Origin: Legionella waltersii
Lineage (GTDB): Bacteria; Pseudomonadota; Gammaproteobacteria; Legionellales; Legionellaceae
Assembly: GCF_001468085.1 (NCBI RefSeq)
Contig: NZ_LNZB01000006.1
Span: 142,296-206,295, forward strand
Length of the DNA stretch: 64,000 bases
Direction of reading: 5' to 3'
Shown: positions 17,231 through 25,842 of the stretch, one piece after another
How positions within the stretch are numbered: the first letter of the stretch is position 1
Layout: every line of letters starts with the position of its first letter
Notes under the pieces: generated by a model
Database searches by the model: none
The model's input: only the letters and a program-made list of their open reading frames with translations
Told to the model about the DNA's origin: nothing
Translations under genes and position numbers: made by a program

Positions 17231-18382
17231 TTACTTAAATGCATGTTCTAAATCTGCTTTCAGATCATCAATATGCTCAATGCCTACAGATAAACGGATA
17301 AAGCCATCGTCAATTCCTAAAGCTCTTCTTTGTTCTGCGGGTACAGATGCATGGGTCATAATGGCCGGGTGTTCAATCAAACTTTCTACACCACCTAGGC
17401 TTTCCGCTAAGGTAAACAGTTCGCATCGAGAGAGAAAGCGTTTGGCCTCACTTAAATCTCCCTTTATGACCATTGAAATCATCCCTCCAAAATCACGCAT
17501 TTGCACTTTCGCTAACTCATGCTGAGGATGGCTTTTTAATCCTGGATAAATCACTTTTGCTACTCTAGTGTGTGTGCTTAACCAACTGGCAAGCTCTGTG
17601 GCATTTTCACAGTGCCTTTGCATCCGTAATGACAGGGTTTTTAGACTTCTTAACACTAAGAAACTGTCAAAAGGTCCTGCAACTCCACCACAGGAGTTTT
17701 GTAAAAATCCCATTTTATCAATAAGACCAGGATTGTCACCCACTACTACTACTCCACTAACTACATCTGAGTGGCCATTCAAATATTTTGTCGCAGAGTG
17801 TAGAACGATATCGAACCCGCACTCAATAGGTCTTTGGATCCATGGGGTTGCAAAAGTATTGTCAGCCACAGTGATGATATTATGTCGTTTTGCAATTGCA
17901 GCTATTGCTCTCAGATCTGCTAATTTCAACATAGGGTTGGATGGGGTTTCTACCCAGATTAATTTTGTTTTGTTGTTGATTGCCGCTTCTATCTTTCGAG
18001 GATCAGTCATATCCACGAAGCTAAAAGATAGTTTTGATGTTCTGGTTTTAACCTTATCAAATAATCGAAAGGTACCGCCATAAAGATCATCCATTGCAAT
18101 GACGTGATCACCCGCGTCCAATAGATCAGTGACAGTATTTATAGCTGCCATTCCTGAAGCAAATGCAAAACCTCTTTGGCCTGACTCAAGGCTAGCTATG
18201 CAATCCTCATAAGCAGTTCTGGTTGGATTATGTGTTCTGGAATATTCGTAACCCAAATGTTCACCTGGAGCAGATTGTTTGTAAGTGGATGTAGCGTAGA
18301 TAGGAGTCATCACTGCGCCTGTACTTGGGCATGGTTCCTGCCCTGCATGAATGGCCCGAGTGTCGAAGTGATTTTTATTCAT
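17231..18382 (-). CDS. metB: Cystathionine gamma-synthase/lyase-family PLP enzyme
   Basis: A 383-residue Cys/Met-metabolism enzyme. The PLP lysine is in LHSATKYLNGHSDVVSG, the phosphate-binding stretch is FASGMAAINTV, and YEYSRTHNPTR and the ETPSNPMLKL signature are present. The C-terminal SLGGVESLIEHPA and RLSVGIEHIDDL are typical of cystathionine gamma-synthase and gamma-lyase, which cannot be separated reliably from sequence. It acts either in methionine synthesis from O-acyl-homoserine and cysteine or in the reverse direction to cysteine. The symbol is therefore tentative. AGGATCGCATC precedes the ATG. It is 25 bp upstream of the acyltransferase on the same strand. Confidence 0.85.
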   Translation of the reverse strand: MNKNHFDTRAIHAGQEPCPSTGAVMTPIYATSTYKQSAPGEHLGYEYSRTHNPTRTAYEDCIASLESGQRGFAFASGMAAINTVTDLLDAGDHVIAMDDLYGGTFRLFDKVKTRTSKLSFSFVDMTDPRKIEAAINNKTKLIWVETPSNPMLKLADLRAIAAIAKRHNIITVADNTFATPWIQRPIECGFDIVLHSATKYLNGHSDVVSGVVVVGDNPGLIDKMGFLQNSCGGVAGPFDSFLVLRSLKTLSLRMQRHCENATELASWLSTHTRVAKVIYPGLKSHPQHELAKVQMRDFGGMISMVIKGDLSEAKRFLSRCELFTLAESLGGVESLIEHPAIMTHASVPAEQRRALGIDDGFIRLSVGIEHIDDLKADLEHAFK

Positions 18383-18534
18383 GATGCGATCCTATAAATA
18401 ACAATTTAAATTCAAGAAGATGCAGATATTCAAATGCCTGTAATGTTTAAAAAATAATCTAAAAATGCAAAATTTGACTAAAGTTTTGAATTTTTCTGCC
18501 GCTACACTATTTAGGACATTCTAGTGAGGGATGC

Positions 18535-20862
18535 ATGCGTAGGCAAGAAATCAATTATGAAAAAGTTGCAAAGGCCGCAGAAAAAATAAGAAAAAGAGGA
18601 ATAGAACCGTCTGTTAATGAGATTCGTGAAGAACTAGGTCTTGTAGGTAACCACCCTGAATTGTCTATTATGTTGGAAAACTGGTATCACAATCAACCAG
18701 AATTCCAACGAAAAAGTAATAGCCCATTGACCCAAAATTTGCGACTAAATCCCACTGAAATCGTTGAAAAAAATGTAGAACTTGAAAAATCAATTTCTTT
18801 ACTACGAGCTACATTAGAATCTACAGCGGATGGAATTATGATGGTTAATGGCCAAGGAGCTGTCGTTGACTGGAATCAAAAGTTTGTTGAAATGTGGAGA
18901 ATTCCTTCCTACATGATGGAGTCTGGAAAAGAAAGCATCAGCTTTGAGTACATCCTGGAGCAGCTCACCGATCCACAATCACTCATAGCCGACGTGCAAT
19001 ATTTATATCAGAATCCAGAGTGGCAAGGGGAGTTGCCGGAATTGCACTTTAAAGATGGACGAATCTATGAACGATTCACTCAGCCTCAACGAGTAGGCTC
19101 GCAAATTGTAGGGCGAGTCTATAGTTTCCGAGATGTAACTCAAAAGAGAATGGCATTAGATGAGCTACGAATTCTTGAAAGAGCAATCGAAGCAAGTACT
19201 CACGGGGTAGTCATCATAGAAGTGGTTAAAAATGAATACAGAGTGATTTACGTCAATCAATCTTTTGAGAGAACAACAGGATATTCAGAAAAAAATGCCC
19301 AAGGGGTCAATTTATTTTCGCTTTTAGGAACTAATGCAGATGAGGTTAACCATAAGCGAATAGAGCTTGCAATTAGGGAAGTACGTGAAGAAACCGTTGA
19401 AATGGAGAGTATCAAACGAAATGGTGAAGTATTTTGGTGTGAAATAAGCGTTGCACCAGTTAAAGATACTTTTGGAAACGTAAGGCATTACGTTTGCATT
19501 ATTAATGATATTACTCAACGTCGAGATATGGAAAACCAGCTAGTGATGCAAGCGACTTATGATTCGCTAACTAGTCTTCCAAATAGGGTTCTTCTTATAG
19601 ACCGTGTTGAACAGGCGATATTGCAAGCTAAGAAAAAGCGATCCATTTTGGCATTTATGTTCCTCGATTTGGATCGATTTAAACTCACCAACGATACATT
19701 AGGTCACAGTATGGGTGATAAACTATTAGAAGTGATTGCTAATCGCCTACTCATTGCTACTGAAGATTATGATACGGTGGCTCGATTAGGCGGAGATGAA
19801 TTTGTTATTTTATTAACTGATATTCAAAATATGCAGGAAGCCGAGCAGATAGCCCAGAACATCTTAAAATCCATCGAAAAGACCATTCAGATTGATCAAC
19901 ATAGCTTAAAAATCACTGGAAGTATGGGGATAAGCTTCTTTCCAAAAGATGGGGATGATTATGAGACCCTAATGAAAACAGCGGATCTTTCCATGTATCA
20001 CGCAAAAGACAATGGAAGAAACAATTACCGGGTGTATGAACCTGAAATGAATAGACGAGCAATCAACCACATGCAGTTGGATACTGCATTGCGCGATGCT
20101 TTAAAAAATGAAGAGCTCTTTCTTGTTTATCAGCCATTAATTGATTTGAAAGAATACAAAGTTGTTGGTTTTGAAGCGTTAATGAGATGGCATAGTAAGA
20201 TTTTAGGTCCAGTTAGTCCGGCAGAATTTATCCCGATGGCGGAAGAAAATGGCATGATTCTCGAAATGGGGGAATGGGCTTTAAACGAGGCTTGTACGCA
20301 AATAAAAAATTGGCATAAAGCTGGATTTAAACATTTAACGATGGCTGTGAATATCTCAGGTCGTCAATTTAGACAGAAGAACCTTGCGGAAATTGTTGCT
20401 AATGCGCTTAAACACTCTGGACTACAATCCAAATATCTTGAACTAGAGTTAACAGAAAGCTTGTTAATTGAAGACATCGATCATGTTGTTGAAACAATGT
20501 ACTCATTAAAAGACATGGGAATTAAACTTGTCATCGATGATTTTGGTACTGGGTATTCAAGTTTGTCCTATTTGAAACAGTTTCCTGTGGATAAATTAAA
20601 AATCGATCGCTCTTTTATCAATGAAATGGCATCAAATCAGAATGATGCTGCCATTGCGAAGGCTATTATTAATTTAGGCCATAGTTTAAACATACAAGTA
20701 TTGGCTGAAGGAATTGAAAATGAGTTTCAGCGAGACTTTGTAATAGCGAATCATTGTGATTTTGCCCAAGGTTATTTTTATAAAACTCCCGACACTCCAG
20801 AAAATATCTTCGAGTTTTTGTACATGGTTACTCAGTCTAAAGTTAAGAACACGTCAAATTAA
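18535..20862 (+). CDS. KfrA-N-like/PAS/PAS/GGDEF/EAL cyclic-di-GMP protein
   Basis: A 775-residue cytoplasmic regulator. Residues about 1-60 (YEKVAKAAEKIRKRGIEPSV, then EIREELG and a W-Y-H helix) resemble the DNA-binding N-terminal domain of KfrA-type plasmid proteins. Two PAS domains follow at about 80-200 and 205-330, then GGDEF (motif intact at 419-423) and EAL (EAL at 547-549, DDFGTGYSS loop at 668-676, AEGIE). Both catalytic sites look complete, so it may make and break cyclic di-GMP. The product-inhibition RxxD motif upstream of GGDEF reads ExxD, so feedback inhibition at that site is probably lost. It is divergent from the metB-like gene. Confidence 0.9.
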   Translation: MRRQEINYEKVAKAAEKIRKRGIEPSVNEIREELGLVGNHPELSIMLENWYHNQPEFQRKSNSPLTQNLRLNPTEIVEKNVELEKSISLLRATLESTADGIMMVNGQGAVVDWNQKFVEMWRIPSYMMESGKESISFEYILEQLTDPQSLIADVQYLYQNPEWQGELPELHFKDGRIYERFTQPQRVGSQIVGRVYSFRDVTQKRMALDELRILERAIEASTHGVVIIEVVKNEYRVIYVNQSFERTTGYSEKNAQGVNLFSLLGTNADEVNHKRIELAIREVREETVEMESIKRNGEVFWCEISVAPVKDTFGNVRHYVCIINDITQRRDMENQLVMQATYDSLTSLPNRVLLIDRVEQAILQAKKKRSILAFMFLDLDRFKLTNDTLGHSMGDKLLEVIANRLLIATEDYDTVARLGGDEFVILLTDIQNMQEAEQIAQNILKSIEKTIQIDQHSLKITGSMGISFFPKDGDDYETLMKTADLSMYHAKDNGRNNYRVYEPEMNRRAINHMQLDTALRDALKNEELFLVYQPLIDLKEYKVVGFEALMRWHSKILGPVSPAEFIPMAEENGMILEMGEWALNEACTQIKNWHKAGFKHLTMAVNISGRQFRQKNLAEIVANALKHSGLQSKYLELELTESLLIEDIDHVVETMYSLKDMGIKLVIDDFGTGYSSLSYLKQFPVDKLKIDRSFINEMASNQNDAAIAKAIINLGHSLNIQVLAEGIENEFQRDFVIANHCDFAQGYFYKTPDTPENIFEFLYMVTQSKVKNTSN

Positions 20863-20903
20863 GATTTAACTCAATTGTCAATCAGGTAGCACTTATACGC
20901 TAA

Positions 20904-21023
20904 ATAATCTGCTTCCTCACGGTCGTGGCTCGGATGAGTATTAGGCTAATATCCGCTTCATTACTTTCATGGACTGGATTAGCACTGTTTCAACTGAACC
21001 ATGGCCGTGAGGAAGCGGATTAT
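20904..21023. repeat. Inverted-repeat element, second GCTTCC copy
   Basis: The left arm (20904-20933) reads ATAATCTGCTTCCTCACGG then GGCTCGG. The right arm (20999-21023) reads CCATGGCCGTGAGGAAGCGG then ATTAT. They pair over about 20 bp with few mismatches around a 65-bp centre. The arms are variants of those at 3919-4001. The 376-bp gap between the GGDEF/EAL gene and kmo holds only this element and an A+T-rich leader; I see no other gene in it. Confidence 0.7.
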
Positions 21024-21238
21024 TACCGTCCCACCCGAACCACATTCATTTATTGTTTAATTCCTCTACAAACCAGGTACGATTTTTGCTTTCATGAGAT
21101 TAAAAATAGGCTATTTATTTCCTTTACCTCTTCATTGTATAGAGTGTAGAGGAGGTGGAATGAGTGTGTCTGTAATTTCATGGACAAGTGAGGTATTGAT
21201 GTCTTGATGTCTAATGGTTCTAGATATTTGGAGGTTAC

Positions 21239-22588
21239 ATGAAGCAAGTTACCATAGTTGGCGCTGGCTTGGCGGGTACACTATGTTCATTGTATTTAGA
21301 AAGACGCGGATATCAAGTAGAGGTATACGAGTCTAGGGCTGATCTACGCAATAGTCCAACGGATTATGGTCGCTCGATCAATCTTGCACTGTCTTGCAGA
21401 GGTATCACTGGATTAAAAGCAATGAATTTGATGGATGAGGTGCAGAAAATTATGGTTCCTATGAGAGCCAGAGCGATTCATGAACTCAATGGAGACGTGC
21501 ATTTCCAAGCCTTCGGACGCCATCATGATGAATACATTAATGCCATTTCACGAACGGAATTAAACTCTTTATTGCTGAATAAAGCAGAAGCTTCAGAGGG
21601 TATCAAGTTACATTTTGAAATGAAGCTATTAAACGTGGATATCTATAAGCAAAAATTGAAATTTGAAGATGCCCAAGGCAAGATTCTTGAAGTTCCTTAT
21701 CAACGTTTAATTGGTGCAGATGGAGCTCCCTCGCATGTAAGAGAAACCTTGAGCAATGAAGGGATTGTAAAAGCGAGTCGAGAGTTTTTAAATCATAGCT
21801 ACAAAGAGCTATCCATTAGCAAAAAGCACACAGTTGGGATGGCAAGAGAGCATTTGCATTTATGGCCACGTGATGCATTTATGCTCTTAGGAAATCCTAA
21901 TCCAGATGATTCCATTACTGGCTCATTGTTTCTTGCAAATGAAGGTAAGGATAGCTTTTCTGAGTTAGATACTGAGGAGAAGTTGCAGCGCTTTTTCCAA
22001 CGGGAATTTCCAGATGCCTATGCAATTATGCCTAATTTAGTTCAGGAATTTTTTGGAAACCCTACCGGACGTTTGAGTACTATTAAGTGTGATCCATGGT
22101 ACTACAAAGACCAATGTTTATTGATCGGTGATGCCGCGCACGGAATAATTCCGTTCTTTGGACAGGGAATGAATAGTGCCTTTGAGGATTGCCGGATTTT
22201 GGATGAGTTATTGAGCGAATACCAAGACGACTGGGCTCGTGTGATGCCTGTATTTTATAGTGAAAGAAAGGTAAATACAGATGCAATAGCTGAGCTATCC
22301 ATGGATAACTATCGAGAAATCCATTCAGACATTAGAAGCCCCAAATTTAACCTACAGAAACAAGTAGAACATGAATTAATGCTCCGTTATCCATCCCAAT
22401 ATATTTCAATGCATGTTTTAGTGATGTTCACTAACACCCCTTATTCAAAAGCAATGGCAATAGGTCATCTGCAAACTAAGCTGTTGGAGGAAATATGTAG
22501 TTCGATATCATCCATGAAGGAGTTAGATTGGAGTAAAGTAGATGAATTAATACATAATTACGACAAAAAATTGGCGAAAATTAGTTAA
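21239..22588 (+). CDS. kmo: Kynurenine 3-monooxygenase
   Basis: An FAD- and NADPH-dependent hydroxylase (449 residues) that converts kynurenine to 3-hydroxykynurenine. The dinucleotide motif VTIVGAGLAGTLCSLYLERRG is at the N-terminus, and the KMO-specific DYGRSINLALSCRG and MRARAIHELNG follow. The second FAD motif is LIGDAAHGIIPFFGQGMNSAFEDC near 298-320. C-terminal hydrophobic helices resemble those of other KMOs. GGAGG lies 4 bases before the ATG. No kynureninase or tryptophan dioxygenase gene is in the window, so the substrate supply is unknown. It could serve a tailoring pathway with the next genes. Confidence 0.92.
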   Translation: MKQVTIVGAGLAGTLCSLYLERRGYQVEVYESRADLRNSPTDYGRSINLALSCRGITGLKAMNLMDEVQKIMVPMRARAIHELNGDVHFQAFGRHHDEYINAISRTELNSLLLNKAEASEGIKLHFEMKLLNVDIYKQKLKFEDAQGKILEVPYQRLIGADGAPSHVRETLSNEGIVKASREFLNHSYKELSISKKHTVGMAREHLHLWPRDAFMLLGNPNPDDSITGSLFLANEGKDSFSELDTEEKLQRFFQREFPDAYAIMPNLVQEFFGNPTGRLSTIKCDPWYYKDQCLLIGDAAHGIIPFFGQGMNSAFEDCRILDELLSEYQDDWARVMPVFYSERKVNTDAIAELSMDNYREIHSDIRSPKFNLQKQVEHELMLRYPSQYISMHVLVMFTNTPYSKAMAIGHLQTKLLEEICSSISSMKELDWSKVDELIHNYDKKLAKIS

Positions 22589-22806
22589 TTTAAATTAGGC
22601 TATTCATTTTAAAGAAGATTAATGGTCAAATATTTGTCGCACTTTCTGGAATCAGAGACATAATTTTGTCGCTTTCTGAGAATTACGGCCGCAAGAAACC
22701 AGAAAAGAGCATACAGATGTGTATTAATATCATGTAAAATGATTAAAAAGTTGGCATGAGTGCTGCATCAGTAAATCTGTCTAAATAGAATTTGTTGGAG
22801 TAAATC

Positions 22807-23559
22807 ATGAAAACTGTACAAACATACATCGACTCAAAACAAAGTGAGTTTATGAACCATCCTTTCTTTAGTATGCTTGAAGAATTAAATAGTCTAGAAG
22901 AGATAAGTTACTTTGTACCAGAACTAACTTTTTGGGCAATGACTTTCCAAGACATATTACGTATTAATGAAGAAAGAGTCACTGATCCTTACTTGAAAAA
23001 AGTAGCTCGTCACCATAGATTGGAAGATGCTGGTCACGAAAAATGGTTTTTAAGCGATAAGAAATACATGGGAGAACTATGCAATAATGCTGCTTGCGGT
23101 CGAGATGACGTGGCTTGGCTCTATAGCAAAGACTCCCAGTTAGTTCGTGATGCTGCCTATTCAATCATGTCAGAGATCTATAAAGTAGACGAAGAAATTC
23201 TTAATATCGTTCTTCTCTTAACTCTAGAGTCTTCTGGACATGTTTTCTTTGAAAAAGTAGTCAAACAAGTGAAAAAAACTGGCCAGGATAAGAATTTACA
23301 ATACTTCTCAAGTTCACATTTAGAAGTTGAAATGGCTCATGCTATCTTTGAAGAAGAAATGGAGAAAAAAATCTTCTCGTTAAAGCTCCCAATTTCTACT
23401 CGAAGGGAAGCTTTAAAAATGATTGATCGATGTTACGATTCCTTCAATAAAATGTTCGATGGATTGATTCTTGCATTGAACAAACGATTAGGAGCAGAGA
23501 AAGCAGGAACTCACCATGCCATTAAACAAGTGGAATATAGAGAAAATCAAGCAATATGA
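22807..23559 (+). CDS. Haem-oxygenase-like diiron oxidase family protein
   Basis: A 250-residue all-helical protein. Two helices carry the ligand pattern of haem-oxygenase-like diiron oxidases: RHHRLEDAGHEKWF near 68-81 and SSHLEVEMAHAIFEEEME near 170-188, with E/H residues spaced as in iron-binding helices. Families of this fold oxidise or cleave small amine or fatty substrates and occur in natural-product clusters. The exact reaction is unknown. GGAG precedes the ATG. Its last 44 bases overlap the next gene, showing tight coupling. Confidence 0.75.
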   Translation: MKTVQTYIDSKQSEFMNHPFFSMLEELNSLEEISYFVPELTFWAMTFQDILRINEERVTDPYLKKVARHHRLEDAGHEKWFLSDKKYMGELCNNAACGRDDVAWLYSKDSQLVRDAAYSIMSEIYKVDEEILNIVLLLTLESSGHVFFEKVVKQVKKTGQDKNLQYFSSSHLEVEMAHAIFEEEMEKKIFSLKLPISTRREALKMIDRCYDSFNKMFDGLILALNKRLGAEKAGTHHAIKQVEYRENQAI

Positions 23560-24895
23560 GAAGGAAACAGGACAAGCGTTGCTCAGAGATGAGCAATCGC
23601 TTGTTTCTTTTAGTCAAGATTTTGGTAAATTAATACAATCCCAGCCCACAGCAGTTTCTATCCCAAACGATACTCAATCACTACAACGCCTTATCCAATT
23701 TGCCCAGCAGCAGTATTTACCAATAACGATTCGCGGCAATGGACTGAGCCAATGTGGACAATCTTTGCCTGTTGCGGGAGGAGTAACACTAAGTATGCAA
23801 CAATTTAATCAGTCCTTAGAGCTGGCTCAGGATTCAATTTGGGTAGAGGCAAATTCCAGTTGGATGGACTTATTGGATAAATCGATAAAGCAACTCAAAG
23901 CCCCTTATGTTTTACCTTATAACTGTAATTTATCGGTTGCAGGTGTATTGTCTGCAGGAGGAGTTGGTGCCTCTTCCTTTAAGTATGGCTCTATAAATGC
24001 CCATGTAGAGGCCTTGGAGGTCATTGATGGCATGGGAAATCAATTAGTTATTGATCAACGTTCTCCACTGTTTCATGCATGCTTATCCGGTCAAGGACGC
24101 TTTGCAGTAATTACTAAAGCATGTATACGTTTACGTAAAGTCAAACCACGGATTAAAACCGTGTGTCTTGTCTATAGTGATCAGGATCAATGGTTTGAGG
24201 ATATGCTAGCGGTCCGCGAACTAGCCGATTACGTGGAGTTATTTTGCTCTCCTTCTATTCAAGGCAGTAAATTGATCGCAAACAAGAGAGTACCGATGGC
24301 ACAATGGTTATACGGACTGCATATTTCGGTTGAATTTGGGAAAACAGCTCCTTCTACTCGGAAAATAATAGGCGGTTTAAAACCATGGAATGTGATAGAG
24401 AGCTTTGAAGAACCCGTTTTATCTTATTATCTAAGACATAACTCACGTTTTGATGTTATGAAGCTATTAGGTCAATGGGATTTACTTCATCCTTGGTATG
24501 AATGTTTTGTTCCTACTTCCGTTTTAAGGAAAAATCTAAGGGCTATTCTTGAAATTTTGCCTATATTCTATGCAAATCTAGTTCATGTAGTGCCTGTATC
24601 TAAACAAAAAGGTGGGTTTTTAATGTTACCTCATTGTGAGTCAATATGCTCTGTAATGATCTTAAATCCTGGTGTGCCATTTCCTTTGAAAGATCATTGC
24701 CTTCATGCTATTGCAGAGATGGACAACGTGTTAGTTCAACAAGGTGGTAAGCGATATTTATCAGGCTTTTTAGGTCATGATCTCAGTGAGGATTATTGGT
24801 GTAAGCATTTTGGTGAAGAAATAAACTCATGGAATGAACTGAAAAAAGACTATGATCCTCACGGTATTTTCAGATCAGTACTGCATCCATTTTGA
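23516..24895 (+). CDS. FAD-binding oxidoreductase (PCMH/cytokinin-dehydrogenase-like)
   Basis: A 459-residue flavoprotein of the FAD_binding_4 (PCMH) superfamily. The FAD motif ITIRGNGLSQCGQSLPVAGG lies near 75-93 and NLSVAGVLSAGGVGASSFKYG near 140-160 contacts FAD. In cytokinin dehydrogenases and berberine-bridge enzymes a histidine in the first motif carries covalent FAD, but here that loop contains Ser-Gln-Cys, so covalent attachment is uncertain. The C-terminal half is a substrate domain ending in DYDPHGIFRSVLHPF, with the usual final DPxxI motif. AGGA precedes the ATG, which lies inside the preceding diiron gene. Substrate unknown. Confidence 0.85.
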   Translation: MPLNKWNIEKIKQYEKETGQALLRDEQSLVSFSQDFGKLIQSQPTAVSIPNDTQSLQRLIQFAQQQYLPITIRGNGLSQCGQSLPVAGGVTLSMQQFNQSLELAQDSIWVEANSSWMDLLDKSIKQLKAPYVLPYNCNLSVAGVLSAGGVGASSFKYGSINAHVEALEVIDGMGNQLVIDQRSPLFHACLSGQGRFAVITKACIRLRKVKPRIKTVCLVYSDQDQWFEDMLAVRELADYVELFCSPSIQGSKLIANKRVPMAQWLYGLHISVEFGKTAPSTRKIIGGLKPWNVIESFEEPVLSYYLRHNSRFDVMKLLGQWDLLHPWYECFVPTSVLRKNLRAILEILPIFYANLVHVVPVSKQKGGFLMLPHCESICSVMILNPGVPFPLKDHCLHAIAEMDNVLVQQGGKRYLSGFLGHDLSEDYWCKHFGEEINSWNELKKDYDPHGIFRSVLHPF

Positions 24896-24957
24896 CGGTT
24901 GAGACCAGGTACATGTACTGTTAAAATCACCTCATTTTGACTTTATAAGACATCAAG

Positions 24958-25842
24958 ATGAAAACAGTGCGCTTTCTTTTATTATCAACTTTAGCCTGCG
25001 TTTTTAACCACCCAACTCAAGCCGCTACAAAACCAGATTTTATAGAACTGTTCAAAAACTATGATGCTTGTTTTCTTCTGTATGATCTCAATGAAGAAAA
25101 AATCATCAGCGAATACAATCCCAAAAATCGTTGCAATCAGAGAATATCTCCCGATTCGACGTTTAAAATCGCTTTGTCTTTAATGGGGTTTAACTCTGCA
25201 ATTATAAACAAACATACTGAGTTTAAGTGGAATGGAACGAAATATGATTTGCCGGATTGGAATCAAAACCAAACACCAGAAAGCTGGCTTAAATACTCCG
25301 TGGTTTGGGTTTCTCAACAAATTACTCATCAACTTGGTATGGCTCGGATTAAGCATTATTTGGCGGGTTTTGATTATGGGAATCAAGATTTTACAGGGGA
25401 TCCAGGAAAAAATAACGGTCTAAGCCATGCCTGGCTAAGCAGTAGCTTAAAAATTTCTGCCTATGAACAATTGAACTTTTTAAAAGCCATGTTAACTGAA
25501 GAATTACCATTAAGTCCTAGAGCAATTGCCTACACCAGGGCTAATATGTACTTAGGGCAACTTGATAGTGGGGCAAAATATTACGGTAAAACTGGCTCGG
25601 GGCGTCATGGAAGAAATGAGCGTTTAGCAAATCCTAGTCGATTAAGAGATGGATGGTTTGTTGGGTTTATCGTGTCCGATGGCCATCAATACGTGTTTGT
25701 GAGTAATTTAACGGATAAAAAACCGGTCCCCAAAGGGAATTCAAAACCGGACGACCCTATATTGCCTTATGGGAGTGCGCTATTAAAGCCAATTACCTTA
25801 AAGATATTGAATCAGCTATTTGACACCAATGCTTTTGCATGA
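24958..25842 (+). CDS. Class D beta-lactamase (OXA family)
   Basis: A 294-residue periplasmic serine hydrolase with a signal peptide (MKTVRFLLLSTLACVFNHPTQA). All class D motifs are present at expected spacing: S67-T-F-K70 (nucleophile and carbamylatable lysine), S114-V-V116, Y140-G-N142 and K211-T-G213, with a conserved tryptophan in NNGLSHAWLSSS near 159. A stretch of about 14 residues follows the KTG box before DGWFVGFI. Chromosomal OXA-29-like enzymes are known in Legionella. It lies 62 bp after the FAD oxidoreductase gene on the same strand and its end overlaps the convergent methyltransferase gene by 27 bp. Confidence 0.93.
   Translation: MKTVRFLLLSTLACVFNHPTQAATKPDFIELFKNYDACFLLYDLNEEKIISEYNPKNRCNQRISPDSTFKIALSLMGFNSAIINKHTEFKWNGTKYDLPDWNQNQTPESWLKYSVVWVSQQITHQLGMARIKHYLAGFDYGNQDFTGDPGKNNGLSHAWLSSSLKISAYEQLNFLKAMLTEELPLSPRAIAYTRANMYLGQLDSGAKYYGKTGSGRHGRNERLANPSRLRDGWFVGFIVSDGHQYVFVSNLTDKKPVPKGNSKPDDPILPYGSALLKPITLKILNQLFDTNAFA

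Noticed and set aside
20925..21149. A 74-codon plus-strand frame before kmo
   Set aside because: It is within the inverted-repeat element and has no ribosome site or known motif.
10682..25842. NagZ and the class D beta-lactamase as an induction pair
   Set aside because: NagZ is linked to AmpC/AmpR induction, and class D enzymes are not controlled that way. No AmpR is next to the lactamase.
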